Assembly: GCF_018332695.1 (NCBI RefSeq)
Contig: NZ_BOQN01000095.1
Coordinates: forward strand, 62,001-126,000
From: Paractinoplanes toevensis
GTDB lineage: Bacteria > Actinomycetota > Actinomycetes > Mycobacteriales > Micromonosporaceae
Direction: 5' to 3'
Length of the DNA: 64,000 nucleotides
The position numbers and the translations under genes were made by a program. Position 1 is the first letter of the stretch. Every line of letters starts with the position of its first letter. Below the pieces are notes generated by a model. It searched no databases and was not told where the DNA came from. It saw nothing but the letters and a program-made list of their open reading frames with translations. This document shows positions 44,282 to 52,146 of this stretch, piece after piece.

Positions 44282-45535
44282 GTGACCGCGTTGCGTCAGT
44301 ACCTTGGCGTCTGGCGGCTACCCGGCGGCCGGATCCTGCTCAGCGTCGGCATTCTCGCCCGCCTCGGCATCGGCATGACCCCGCTCGCTCTGCTGCTGCT
44401 CGTGCAGCAGACGACCGGCAGCTACTCGGCGGCCGGCCTCACCGCCGGGGTCTACGCGATCGCCGGTGCCGCCGTCAGCCCGATCGCGGGACGGCTCGCC
44501 GACCGGATCGGGCCGGCCCCGATCCTGCTGGCCACCGCGGTGCTGCACCCGCTGGCCCTGATCGGGCTGGTGCTGGCGACCTCGCTCCCGTGGATCTTCG
44601 TGGCCGCGGCGGTCGCGGGGGCCACCTATCCACCGCTGACCGCGGCGATCCGGCGCGGCTGGAACAACATGACCGCGGCCGGCTCCGGCCGGCATCATCT
44701 GCGCGGTGCCGCCCTCGCCGCCGAGACCTCCCTGTTCGAGCTGGTGTTCGTGCTCGGGCCGCTGCTGGTGTCGGCGCTCGTGGTGATCACGCATCGGCCG
44801 GCCACCGCGCTGCTCGCGGCCGCGATCGCCACCTTCGTGGGCACCGCCTGGATCTCCCGCCTGCCGGTCATGCGGCGCCGGCAGCGGAACGAGTCGGACC
44901 ACGCGGCCAAAGGGCTGGGCCCGCTGACGGCGGGCGGGTTCCCCGCCCTGATGATCTGCGTGGTGGCGCTGGGTACGGCGTTCGGCGCGGCCGGAGTCAT
45001 CGTTCCGGCGTACGCCGGACACCACGGCGGCGGTGACGGGCTCAGCGGCGTACTCCTCGGCATCTGGGGTGTCGGCAGCGCGATCGGCGGCATCTGGTTC
45101 GGCACCCGGCGACCGGCGATGGCACTGGCCCGGCAGTTCGCTTGGCTGCTCGGGGCGGTCGCGGTCAGCTTCCTGATCCTGACCGTGATGCCGAGCCCGC
45201 TCTATCTGGGTATGGCGCTGGTGCTGGGCGGGGTGACCATCGCGCCGGCCCTGACCGTCGGCAACACGCTGGTCGGGCGCCTGGCGCCGGCCGCGATGCT
45301 GAACGAGGCGTACACCTGGACGGTGACCGTCTCGGTCGGCGGCAGCGCCGCCGGCGGCGCGATCGCCGGTGCAATCGTGGACCGGCCGGGCGGGTTGCCG
45401 TGGGCGTTCGTCTTCGCCGGCGGTGTGCTGCTCGTCGCGGCGTTGGTCGCGGCGGTGCCGAGTGGCTCGATCGCCCGCGCCGACCGGCGGGCGGAGGAGC
45501 GTCTCCGGCAACAGCTCACCACCGAGCCGGCATAG
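44282..45535 (+). CDS. MFS transporter (drug exporter type)
   Basis: A 417-residue MFS protein with about 12 TM segments. The loop after TM2 reads GRLADRIGPAPI, a form of the MFS motif A, and TM5 holds a Pro-Gly-rich stretch. The substrate is unknown; relatives are predicted drug or metabolite exporters. TAGGGT at 44235-44240 is a likely -10 element. The GTG at 44282 has GGGGAGG 8 nt upstream, so it is preferred over the in-frame ATG at 44243, which lies only 2 nt after the -10. A T-tailed terminator follows. Confidence 0.85.
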   Translation: MTALRQYLGVWRLPGGRILLSVGILARLGIGMTPLALLLLVQQTTGSYSAAGLTAGVYAIAGAAVSPIAGRLADRIGPAPILLATAVLHPLALIGLVLATSLPWIFVAAAVAGATYPPLTAAIRRGWNNMTAAGSGRHHLRGAALAAETSLFELVFVLGPLLVSALVVITHRPATALLAAAIATFVGTAWISRLPVMRRRQRNESDHAAKGLGPLTAGGFPALMICVVALGTAFGAAGVIVPAYAGHHGGGDGLSGVLLGIWGVGSAIGGIWFGTRRPAMALARQFAWLLGAVAVSFLILTVMPSPLYLGMALVLGGVTIAPALTVGNTLVGRLAPAAMLNEAYTWTVTVSVGGSAAGGAIAGAIVDRPGGLPWAFVFAGGVLLVAALVAAVPSGSIARADRRAEERLRQQLTTEPA

Positions 45536-45552
45536 CCGGCGCCAAGATCGGC

Positions 45553-45581
45553 AGCCCTCGACGTGATGTCGGGGGCTTTTT
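45553..45581 (+). terminator. Intrinsic terminator with T tract after the MFS gene
   Basis: AGCCCTCGAC (45553-45562) pairs with GTCGGGGGCT (45568-45577) across the loop GTGAT with one T-G wobble, followed by TTTT. It is the only hairpin seen in the window with a clear T tract. It insulates the copper-regulated gene downstream. Confidence 0.9.
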
Positions 45582-45594
45582 CGTGCGCACCCCC

Positions 45595-45622
45595 TTGCTT
45601 TTATACCCCCCAGGGGTATGTT
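45595..45622 (+). promoter_or_regulatory. CsoR-type operator and promoter of the DUF4396 gene
   Basis: The near-perfect palindrome ATACCCCCCAGGGGTAT (45603-45619; arms ATACCCC and GGGGTAT with a 3-nt centre) lies between a -35 TTGCTT (45595-45600) and a -10 TATGTT (45617-45622), spacer 16 bp. The -10 ends 6 nt before the ATG at 45629, so the transcript would be leaderless. The site is the CsoR operator type, shared with 6224-6240. Confidence 0.8.
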
Positions 45623-45628
45623 GGCCGC

Positions 45629-46099
45629 ATGGAATCGCGGGAGCTCACCAAGGCGGCCATCTCGGCCACCCTCCACTGCCTTACCGGCTGCGCCATCGGG
45701 GAGATCCTCGGCATGGTGATCAGCACGGCACTCGGCTGGCACAACGCCGGCAACATCGCGCTGTCGATCGTGCTGGCCTTCTTCTTCGGCTACACGCTGG
45801 CCATCCGGCCGGTGCTCGCGGCCGGCGTCGGCTTCCGGCGGGCGATCGGCGTCGCGCTGGCCGCCGACACCGTCTCCATCGCCGTCATGGAGCTGGTCGA
45901 CAACGCGGGCCTGCTCGTCATCCCCGGCGCGATGGACGCCGGCCTCGCCGACCTGCTCTTCTGGGGCAGCCTGGTGGCCTCGCTGGCGATCGCATTCGTG
46001 GTGACCGTTCCGGTCAATCGATGGATGATCGCCCGCGGGAAGGGCCACGCGGTCGCGCATCAGTACCATCACGCGCAGGAGCATCAGCACCATCACTGA
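45629..46099 (+). CDS. DUF4396 membrane protein with His-rich tail, predicted copper-regulated
   Basis: A 156-residue protein with about four TM segments and a DUF4396 pattern (ISATLHCLTGCAIGEILGMV near the N-terminus). The C-terminus is His-rich (HAVAHQYHHAQEHQHHH) and should bind metal. The TM1 region also has HC and C residues that could be Cu(I) ligands. The function of DUF4396 is unknown to me. Its promoter holds a CsoR operator, so copper induction is predicted. The ATG at 45629 was chosen from the promoter spacing; 22 upstream codons of open frame lie in the operator. Confidence 0.85.
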   Translation: MESRELTKAAISATLHCLTGCAIGEILGMVISTALGWHNAGNIALSIVLAFFFGYTLAIRPVLAAGVGFRRAIGVALAADTVSIAVMELVDNAGLLVIPGAMDAGLADLLFWGSLVASLAIAFVVTVPVNRWMIARGKGHAVAHQYHHAQEHQHHH

Positions 46100-46121
46100 G
46101 CGCCGTGCGAAGGAGCGTCCG

Positions 46122-46574
46122 ATGGGGAAAGAGGTCCGCACCGAGATCGAGACGCTCCGCGCGGCCGACGCCGATCGGCAGAAGGTCGCCGACCAGCTGA
46201 AGACGGCCCTGGACGAGGGGCGGCTGTCGCTCCACGAGTACGACGACCGGGTGCGGGAGGCGTACGCCGCAAAGACGTACAAGGAATTGCTCGTCCTCGT
46301 CGCGGACCTGCCGCGGCCCGGCCTGAGCGCGACCGACGTCGCCGCCCGCCGCCGGGCGGAGAAGCGCCGCGAGGCGCGCCGGATGCCGACCGCCCTGCTG
46401 GTGCTCTGGACCATCTGGGCCGCCCTGACGGTGGTCAACCTGGTGGTGTTCGGGCTGGTGACGGCGACCGTGGACGATCCGATCTACCCCTGGCCGGTCT
46501 GGATGCTGGTGCCCGGGGCGGCGCTCGGCGCGGTCAGCGTCGGGGTGCAGGCGATCCGCAGCCAGCGGTACTGA
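46122..46574 (+). CDS. DUF1707 domain protein with two TM segments
   Basis: A 150-residue protein. The N-terminal DUF1707 (SHOCT-like) domain is at about 10-65, with RAADADRQKVADQLKTALDEGRL and the EYDDRVREAYAAKT motif. A 2TM module follows at about 90-145. Such proteins are common in actinobacteria; the role is unknown. GAAGGAG stands 7 nt before the ATG. It is 22 nt downstream of the DUF4396 gene and may belong to the same copper-regulated transcript. Confidence 0.87.
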   Translation: MGKEVRTEIETLRAADADRQKVADQLKTALDEGRLSLHEYDDRVREAYAAKTYKELLVLVADLPRPGLSATDVAARRRAEKRREARRMPTALLVLWTIWAALTVVNLVVFGLVTATVDDPIYPWPVWMLVPGAALGAVSVGVQAIRSQRY

Positions 46575-46623
46575 AGCCCAGGTCACACCGGCTCCGATCG
46601 GGGGCCGCGTTAGTGTCACAGAC

Positions 46624-47634
46624 ATGACGCGTGTCCCGCTTTCCGTGCTCGATCTGGCCACCGTCCGTGCGGGGCACACCAGCGCCGACGCACTCCGCGG
46701 CACCCTCGACATCGCCCGCACCGCCGACGAGTGGGGCTACCACCGGTTCTGGGTGGCGGAGCACCACAACATGCCGGCCGTGGCGTCGACCGCGCCGCCG
46801 GTGCTGATCGCCTCGGTGGCCGCGCAGACCCGGCGGATCAAGGTGGGTTCCGGCGGCGTGATGCTGCCGAACCACATGCCGTTCGTGGTGGCCGAGCAGT
46901 TCGCGATCCTGGAGGCACTGCACCCGGGCCGCATCGACCTGGGCATCGGCCGCGCACCCGGCACCGACCAGGCGACCGCGGCGGCGCTGCGCGGCGTTTC
47001 CCCCTATCTCACCGTCGAGCAGTTCCCGGAGCACCTGCAGACGCTGATGGCACTGCTGGGCGACGACCGGATCGACACCGGGACGGCCGCCCGGCTGACC
47101 GCCACGCCCGCCGCGGAGAGTTACCCCGAGGTGTGGATGCTGGGCTCTTCGACCTACGGGGCTCAGGTCGCGGCCGCACTCGGGCTGCCCTTCTGCTACG
47201 CCTACCACTTCGCGATGAGCTCCGATGTGGAGTCGGCGCTGCACCTCTACCGATCAGGCTTCAAGCCGTCCCCGCAACACCCCGAGCCACACGTCATGGT
47301 CAGCGCCTCGGTGATCGCCGCCGAAACGACCGAGGAGGCCCGCTACCTGGCCGGCCCCAGCCGCATCATGGCCCTGAGCCTGCGAACCGGCCGCCTTGGC
47401 CCGATCATCTCGCCCGAGGAGGCCGCGACGGTCGAGTTGTCCGACCTGGACCGCGCGATGCTCGACTCACTGCCCGGCACGCAGTACGCAGGCACCGCCG
47501 AGGAGGTCGTCGCCAACCTCGACGAGTTGGTCGACCGAACCGGCGCCAACGAGCTGATCCTCGCCGGAACGGTCTACGACCCGGCGACCCGACAGGATTC
47601 GCTCGCCCGGATAGCAAAGGTCTGGGGTCTTTAG
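46624..47634 (+). CDS. LLM class flavin-dependent oxidoreductase
   Basis: A 336-residue luciferase-like (bacterial luciferase/F420 superfamily) TIM-barrel enzyme, MsnO8-type subgroup. Seen: LSVLDLATVRAG at the N-terminus, FWVAEHHNMPAVASTAPPVL at about 37-56, the SGGVMLPNHMP loop and GRIDLGIGRAPGTD near 100. It uses FMN or F420; the substrate is not known. TAGTGT at 46611-46616 ends 7 nt before the ATG, with no ribosome binding site, so a leaderless mRNA is likely. Confidence 0.92.
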   Translation: MTRVPLSVLDLATVRAGHTSADALRGTLDIARTADEWGYHRFWVAEHHNMPAVASTAPPVLIASVAAQTRRIKVGSGGVMLPNHMPFVVAEQFAILEALHPGRIDLGIGRAPGTDQATAAALRGVSPYLTVEQFPEHLQTLMALLGDDRIDTGTAARLTATPAAESYPEVWMLGSSTYGAQVAAALGLPFCYAYHFAMSSDVESALHLYRSGFKPSPQHPEPHVMVSASVIAAETTEEARYLAGPSRIMALSLRTGRLGPIISPEEAATVELSDLDRAMLDSLPGTQYAGTAEEVVANLDELVDRTGANELILAGTVYDPATRQDSLARIAKVWGL

Positions 47635-47837
47635 TCCCAGGTTGCCGGTCGATCGGGAAAAGGCCCGATATGTGGCGGGATCGGCGGAGGGTTCAAGAGC
47701 TCAGCCAAGGTCCCTAGATGACCGGGATTCGCAAGCCTTCTTTGGGTCGAGCGGCTGGAGTGATCATGAGTGGCCCGCTGATGGCCGACGGAGACGGATA
47801 GACCAACGTGCTTGACCTGTACCGCTAGCTTTGGCGC

Positions 47838-48527
47838 ATGTTTGGCGGCAACTACGCGCCTCTGCTGATCAGCGCGTCTGCGCTCGCCATCTCCATCTAT
47901 GGCGTGCTGGAACGGCACCGCGGCGCCAGGCGTAGCGAGTGGTTGCGCCTCACCGCCATCGTCGCCGACCTTGATGCCCTGTACTTCGAACAGCTGAAGA
48001 CACCAGATGGTCTCGGTACGGGCGACTTCACCGACGCGATCAACAGCCGACGTGAGGTGTTGTCATTTCAAGCACTTGCTCTACTGCCGGGATTCGAGAA
48101 GAAGATCACCAGCTCGGAACTTCGGGTGCTCGCGTATGCCCTGAGCCGCGCCGGCTACCCATCCGAGGCGGAGCGCGCCTGGCTCCGAGCGATCCTCCGG
48201 GCGACTTCAGAAGGAGCAACACAGACCCTCTTCGCCCATCGCGGATACGCCTACTTCCTATTCGCCGCCGGGCGCTCGGACGACGCCAGGGCACAGATGC
48301 GGCTAGCCGTCAGCTCCGTAGATCAAGATGACAATTCCCTGGTCAAGGCGATCGAGACACTCAAGTTCTGGTCCACGGAAGAGGTTGACGGCGGCTCGGC
48401 GGGCGAGCTACTTGCCGAGGCACGTCGGCTTGCAGACCTGATCCAGATACCAAGGGTTCGCGCTCAGATGCACAAGGTCCTTGGTCCTGGTGTCGAAGGC
48501 GCTGGTCCACCGGACGAACACAACTAA
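47838..48527 (+). CDS. Unknown protein with N-terminal membrane segment and helical TPR-like domain
   Basis: A 229-residue protein I do not recognise. Residues 5-24 are hydrophobic (YAPLLISASALAISIYGVL), followed by a helical cytoplasmic part with pairs of amphipathic helices (LSRAGYPSEAERAWLRAILRA; HRGYAYFLFAAGRSDDARAQ) that look like TPR repeats (core RAGYPSEAERAWL). Codon use is less GC-biased than in the neighbours. TAGCTT at 47826-47831 ends 6 nt before the ATG. The 203-bp gap upstream holds nothing clear. It borders the tRNA fragment. Confidence 0.65.
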   Translation: MFGGNYAPLLISASALAISIYGVLERHRGARRSEWLRLTAIVADLDALYFEQLKTPDGLGTGDFTDAINSRREVLSFQALALLPGFEKKITSSELRVLAYALSRAGYPSEAERAWLRAILRATSEGATQTLFAHRGYAYFLFAAGRSDDARAQMRLAVSSVDQDDNSLVKAIETLKFWSTEEVDGGSAGELLAEARRLADLIQIPRVRAQMHKVLGPGVEGAGPPDEHN

Positions 48528-48606
48528 TGCAGCTCTGCCAGGGCTGGTAGAACAATGAAGCCGCGGTCCTGGGTCCCGTGCGGGACTCGGCGGGACTGAC
48601 GAAGAA

Positions 48607-48640
48607 GGCCCCTCCCCGGCCGTTCGGCTGGCGAGGGGCC
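48607..48640 (-). terminator. Terminator hairpin of the tRNA-Tyr locus
   Basis: A 15-bp stem, 48607-48621 with 48626-48640, two mismatches and a 4-nt loop, lies 13-46 nt beyond the tRNA 3' end on the minus strand. It fits the normal terminator of a tRNA gene and suggests that the left side of the fragment is the original chromosomal flank. Confidence 0.65.
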
Positions 48641-48652
48641 CATCTGTCCCTG

Positions 48653-48710
48653 TGGTGGCGGGTAGAGGATTCGAACCTCTGTAGCTTTCGCGACGGATTT
48701 ACAGTCCGCG
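48653..48710 (-). tRNA. tRNA-Tyr(GTA) 3' fragment, probable attachment-site remnant
   Basis: Read on the minus strand, the fragment holds an anticodon arm (GCGGA, loop CTGTAAA with anticodon GTA, TCCGT), a long class II variable arm, a T arm (AGAGG, TTCGAAT, CCTCT), the acceptor 3' strand ACCCGCC, discriminator A and CCA at 48653-48655. Upstream of the anticodon arm (plus 48711 onwards) I see neither the 5' acceptor strand GGCGGGT nor a D arm. So only the 3' part exists. This is what remains at the far end of an element integrated in a tRNA gene. The intact tRNA-Tyr is not in the window. Confidence 0.75.
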
Positions 48711-48850
48711 CCGTTCATAGTCTGTGAGCTGCTGAGATAGCCGATGACAGACGGTCGGTACCACGCATTTGCCGCAGTGGCCGCCGGCCGTTCAATGGCC
48801 CACGACCTCGGTGACCGGGTATGTCGAGACCAGCGCCTCTGGCCACGCCC

Positions 48851-49455
48851 TCACGAACGCACAGCAGTGCCCCATAGCGGGCGCATCAGCGTACGGGTCG
48901 AGCCCGGTGCTTCGAGGCGAGTGAAGTCGTTTCCACCCTTGCAGTACAGGCAGTCGACGCCGTAGGTATGTAGTAGTCGGATGTCAGGTTCGACCGGCCG
49001 GGCGGGCAGCAGGGCAGTAAGTCGATGAACAGCGAAGGTTGGATTGAGGGCATAGTCGAGTAACTGGCCCAGAGCTTCGCGGAGATAGCGATGCTCGGCG
49101 CCGCGCTTCGCCTCGATGATGTCGCCATCCTCGCTCAGGTATAGGTCGGTGAACCCAACCGCGGACTTGAGTCGCTGATCCTCGGAAGCGCCAAGGCTCT
49201 CCCGATAGCGGGCCACGAGCCTAGTCTCGGGAGCTCCGGAGGTCCACCTTTGGTAAGCATCACGTCATCGGTCCCGGTCAAGGCAGCTTTGTGGTTGTAT
49301 GCGTGAAGCTCGCTAGAGCGAGCGCGATCGCGGGCGCTAAGGCCCTGGCCGTCGGCCGCTGCCGCCTGTTCAGTTCCCTTGGCGGGAGATTTCGGCGAGT
49401 CCGGCACCCGCTCGTCGGGGGTTCGGTGTTCCCACTCGGCGGCCAGAACGACCAA
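48851..49455 (-). pseudogene. PD-(D/E)XK-type nuclease-like gene, apparently frameshifted
   Basis: Two minus-strand frames overlap at 49135-49216. The upstream frame (from 49455) reads to TKGGPPELPRL and then becomes nonsense; the downstream frame reads VARYRESLG, then VGFTDLYLSEDGDIIEAKRG and a C-terminal LLPARP-GVDCLY region. D-x-EAK fits a PD-(D/E)XK site and the YLREALGQLLDYA helix follows, as in nuclease-like domains of actinobacterial accessory genes. A single-base change near 49206-49222 would join the two. Alternatively the 121-residue frame from GTG at 49216 is an intact small protein. It is the first gene right of the tRNA fragment. Confidence 0.5.
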
Positions 49456-49552
49456 GGTGGCCTGCCTGCTCAGGATGGCCTCTCTACGCGACTCGTGAGC
49501 TAGCTAGCCTAAATGCCGATGTAGTACTACGGTTGGCCGATCTCGCTCCACT

Positions 49553-49572
49553 CAATCGAATGTATTCGATTG
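49553..49572. promoter_or_regulatory. 20-bp perfect palindrome in an AT-richer stretch upstream of the WXG100 gene
   Basis: CAATCGAAT (49553-49561) and ATTCGATTG (49564-49572) form a perfect 9-bp inverted repeat around GT, 184 nt before the WXG100 start. The 300-bp gap (49456-49755) is visibly richer in A and T than its surroundings. A possible -10 TAACCT lies at 49699-49704. The palindrome may be an operator; no regulator gene is near. Confidence 0.5.
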
Positions 49573-49755
49573 ATTGCGGGCGATCACGTAGTGGGCGGAG
49601 ACCGGCAAAACATGAGAATATCGGCTTTTCGATCAATTCCGGCTCTCCGCTTATATGCCCTGCGGAAACAATCCATAGCACAATCATCGCGGGACTGTTA
49701 ACCTGTCGATCTCGACCCGGCGTTGGGGCCGACCGGAAGAGGGGCAGGTACGAAG

Positions 49756-50046
49756 ATGCCACGTATCAACATCGACACCGAGGCCGTCACGAGCGCTTCG
49801 GGTAATGTGCAGGAAACGTTCCAGCAGCTCGAGCAGGCTTTGTCTGCACTGAACAGTCGTATCCTGTCCCTCGAGAGCGAATATCAGGGCCCGGACGGCG
49901 AGGCCTTGCAGGGCCTGTTCGCGCGATACCGTACGCAGGCTCAGGACCTCAACAACACCCTCGAGAGCATCGGCCAAGCCATGAATGTCGCCGCCACCAA
50001 CCACGCCGAGGCCAGCGCGACGAGCCAGCGAATGTTCCAGCAGTGA
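49756..50046 (+). CDS. WXG100 family type VII secretion protein (EsxA-like)
   Basis: A 96-residue helical hairpin protein. The two helices meet at a turn reading ESEYQGPDGEAL, where Y43-Q-G takes the place of the usual W-x-G. The C-terminal end (HAEASATSQRMFQQ) lacks a clear YxxxD/E signal. The ATG at 49756 has GGGGCAGG upstream; the frame is open to 49723. The stop overlaps the GTG of the next gene by 4 nt, the tandem pairing seen for EsxA/EsxB. It is followed by a toxin, its immunity gene and EccC. Confidence 0.87.
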   Translation: MPRINIDTEAVTSASGNVQETFQQLEQALSALNSRILSLESEYQGPDGEALQGLFARYRTQAQDLNNTLESIGQAMNVAATNHAEASATSQRMFQQ

Positions 50047-50339
50047 AGGTAGAAGTCGACACGGCGAAGGTCGAGCAGCTGGCCGGCGACTTCACCGAGT
50101 TGTCGCGCAGTGCGGCCGAGCTCGCCCGGGTCTTCCGCGCGGACGCCGAGTGTTTCGCTTCCCAGGATGTCTTCGGAAGCGGTGCCCTAGTCGGCAGTTA
50201 CACGTCGACCTATCAGCAGGCGCTCGGCGCTGTCAACCAGGTCACCGAGTCGTTCGACGCGATCGGGAAGAAATTGTCGGTCGTTGCCGCTAACTATGCG
50301 GCCGCTTCCGAGGCGTCGACGCCGAAAAGCGCATCGTGA
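50043..50339 (+). CDS. WXG100-like type VII secretion partner
   Basis: A 98-residue all-helical protein; start GTG overlaps the stop of the WXG100 gene. The hairpin turn region reads VFGSGALVGSY and no W-x-G is present. VNQVTESFDAIGKKLSVVAANYAAAS resembles the C-terminal helix of ESAT-6-like or excreted virulence factor-type proteins. It probably dimerises with its neighbour or with the toxin's N-terminal domain and acts in export through EccC. Confidence 0.75.
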   Translation: MKVEVDTAKVEQLAGDFTELSRSAAELARVFRADAECFASQDVFGSGALVGSYTSTYQQALGAVNQVTESFDAIGKKLSVVAANYAAASEASTPKSAS

Positions 50340-50345
50340 GCGCGT

Positions 50346-51668
50346 ATGGGCCTGACCGATGTCATCGAGAAGCACCTTCCCGGATATCCGCACGGCAAGC
50401 CCGGCGAGATCCGGGACGCGGCCGCGTCCTTCCGCAACCTCGCCACTGGAATCGGTAATCTCGCGGATCGGGGTCAATCGTCCGTGTCTACCCAGACCGA
50501 GGGCTGGGACGATCCGGTAAAGACCGCTTTTATCGATGAGTGGAACAACTTCCGGTCCGGTTTGAACGACGTTTCCGGCCAGATCCGGGAAGTCGCTGAC
50601 CGCCTCGACTCTCTCGCCGACGACCTGGCGAACGCGCAGCACAAATACAACTCCGCGCTGGTCGCCGTCGGGGTGACTGCCGCCGTCGGCATCGGGCTGA
50701 CGGTCATCACCTTCGGCGTGTCCGACGAGGTCGCCGGCGCGGCGGTCGCGGCGGAGGTCGCCACAGTGGCAGCGGCCGTTGAGGAGACGGTGGGAGTTGG
50801 GGCGGCGCTGCTGTCCAGCGCTGGCGCCATGATCGGCCAGATTTCGACCCGTCTCGTCATCTTCTTTACGGCTGACGTGGCGGCGCAGAGCGTCGCCGAC
50901 ACGATCGTCTACCCCGACCACAACCCTGTCTCGCACATCGACCTCGAGACCGCCGGGATCACCGCAGCCTCGATGGTCGCCCTCGGCGGGGCTGCCGGCC
51001 TCTTCGGCAAGATCGGAGCGACGGGCACGGCGCCGAATCTCGCGGCCCGCGTCGGCGGCGTCGGCCTGACGTCCGCCGGCCTCGACGCGGCCACCCAGCA
51101 ACTGACCAACCACAAAATCAACATGGCCGAGGTGGGCTTCGCTGGCCTGACCGGCGCCGCCGGCGAGCGCCTCGCCGCCCGCAAGCTCTCCCCTTCGGGT
51201 CCGTCCACGTCGATCGAGTTGGAGCGGCCGCCAGCGGTCGCGGAACCGCCGGACATGATCAAGTCGGTGCAGCTTGACTCGCGCGGCCGTGTCATCCCCG
51301 AGGGAGTGGAACGGCTGCCCAGTGGGAAGCTGCCGGCGAACTTCGAGTACGCCGGAAAGGTCTACGACGGCGCAAGGTGGACGCCGGAACTGGCCCAGGA
51401 GTACCCCAAAGGGGTGCGCTTCACCGAAGACGGCTTCCCGGACTTCTCTCCGTATGCCACGCACACGGTTACCTTCGACCCGCACTTCGTCGGCAACCAC
51501 AGCACCGACTTCACCGCGGCCAACCGCTTAGCGGGATTGGCGGAAACGCCCGAGGGCTACACCTGGCACCATACTCAGGACACCCGGACCATGCAGCTGA
51601 TCCCCACCGATCTGCACGACGCGATTCGCCATGCGGGCGGCGTCGCCATAATGAAGGGTAGGAACTGA
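50346..51668 (+). CDS. Type VII secreted polymorphic toxin with C-terminal WHH (HNH-type) nuclease
   Basis: A 440-residue toxin-like protein. The N-terminal 120 residues are WXG100-like helices with a WDDPVK turn near 55. A hydrophobic stretch follows at about 107-165 with further helical segments, then a Pro-rich hinge near 295-310. The C-terminal 60 residues end GYTWHHTQDTRTMQLIPTDL (W407, H408, H409) and HDAIRHAGG, the signature of WHH nucleases of the HNH/EndoVII superfamily. It is predicted to cleave DNA of competitor cells or self when unchecked. It is followed after 4 nt by a SUKH immunity gene. Confidence 0.88.
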   Translation: MGLTDVIEKHLPGYPHGKPGEIRDAAASFRNLATGIGNLADRGQSSVSTQTEGWDDPVKTAFIDEWNNFRSGLNDVSGQIREVADRLDSLADDLANAQHKYNSALVAVGVTAAVGIGLTVITFGVSDEVAGAAVAAEVATVAAAVEETVGVGAALLSSAGAMIGQISTRLVIFFTADVAAQSVADTIVYPDHNPVSHIDLETAGITAASMVALGGAAGLFGKIGATGTAPNLAARVGGVGLTSAGLDAATQQLTNHKINMAEVGFAGLTGAAGERLAARKLSPSGPSTSIELERPPAVAEPPDMIKSVQLDSRGRVIPEGVERLPSGKLPANFEYAGKVYDGARWTPELAQEYPKGVRFTEDGFPDFSPYATHTVTFDPHFVGNHSTDFTAANRLAGLAETPEGYTWHHTQDTRTMQLIPTDLHDAIRHAGGVAIMKGRN

Positions 51669-51672
51669 CCGG

Positions 51673-52113
51673 ATGAGTGTTGGCTACCTGCGGCGCGAGG
51701 CTCCCGCGAGCGAGCAGCAGATCGGCGAACTCGAGCAGCGCCTCGGCGCCCCACTGCCCGACGACTACCGGGCCTACCTCGCCGAGCAGAACGGCGGCCG
51801 CCTGGCGAGCAACGACCAAGCCGCGAAAACGATCTTTAGTTTGGGCAACGATCAGCCCAACTACGCCAGCATGAATTACATGCTCAACACCTACGCCGGG
51901 CGCGTTCCGCCGTGGCTGCTCCCGATCGTCCAGGACGAGTACGGCAACCTGTTCGGCGTCTCGCTGCGACCTGAGGACAAAGGCTCGGTGTGGTTCTGGG
52001 ACCACGAGGAAGAGGCCGACGAGGGCGAGCCGCCCACTGAGGACAACATCGTCCGCAAGGCCGACAACTGGACGGGGTTCCTCGACTCGCTCAGGCCGCC
52101 GCCCGTCAGCTGA
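51673..52113 (+). CDS. SMI1/KNR4 (SUKH) family immunity protein
   Basis: A 146-residue SUKH-superfamily protein. The N-terminal ASEQQIGELEQRLGAPLPDDYRAYLAEQNGG pattern (core LGAPLPDDYRAYL) is the family mark, and the WFWDHEEE region lies near 110. SUKH proteins neutralise nuclease toxins in contact-dependent and type VII systems. Its place directly after the WHH toxin gene makes it the cognate immunity protein. The protein is acidic, as expected of a nuclease inhibitor. Confidence 0.9.
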   Translation: MSVGYLRREAPASEQQIGELEQRLGAPLPDDYRAYLAEQNGGRLASNDQAAKTIFSLGNDQPNYASMNYMLNTYAGRVPPWLLPIVQDEYGNLFGVSLRPEDKGSVWFWDHEEEADEGEPPTEDNIVRKADNWTGFLDSLRPPPVS

Positions 52114-52146
52114 GTACCTGACGGTGTCTGAGGGCGGGGATCGGTG

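Noticed and set aside
47812..47831. TTGACC followed by TAGCTT as a full promoter for the gene at 47838
   Set aside because: The spacer is only 8 bp, so TTGACC cannot serve as -35 for that -10; only the -10 is retained as a candidate.
48744..48965. 73-codon plus-strand frame next to the tRNA fragment
   Set aside because: It overlaps the nuclease-like gene antisense and has no motif; I looked for an integrase or excisionase here and saw none.
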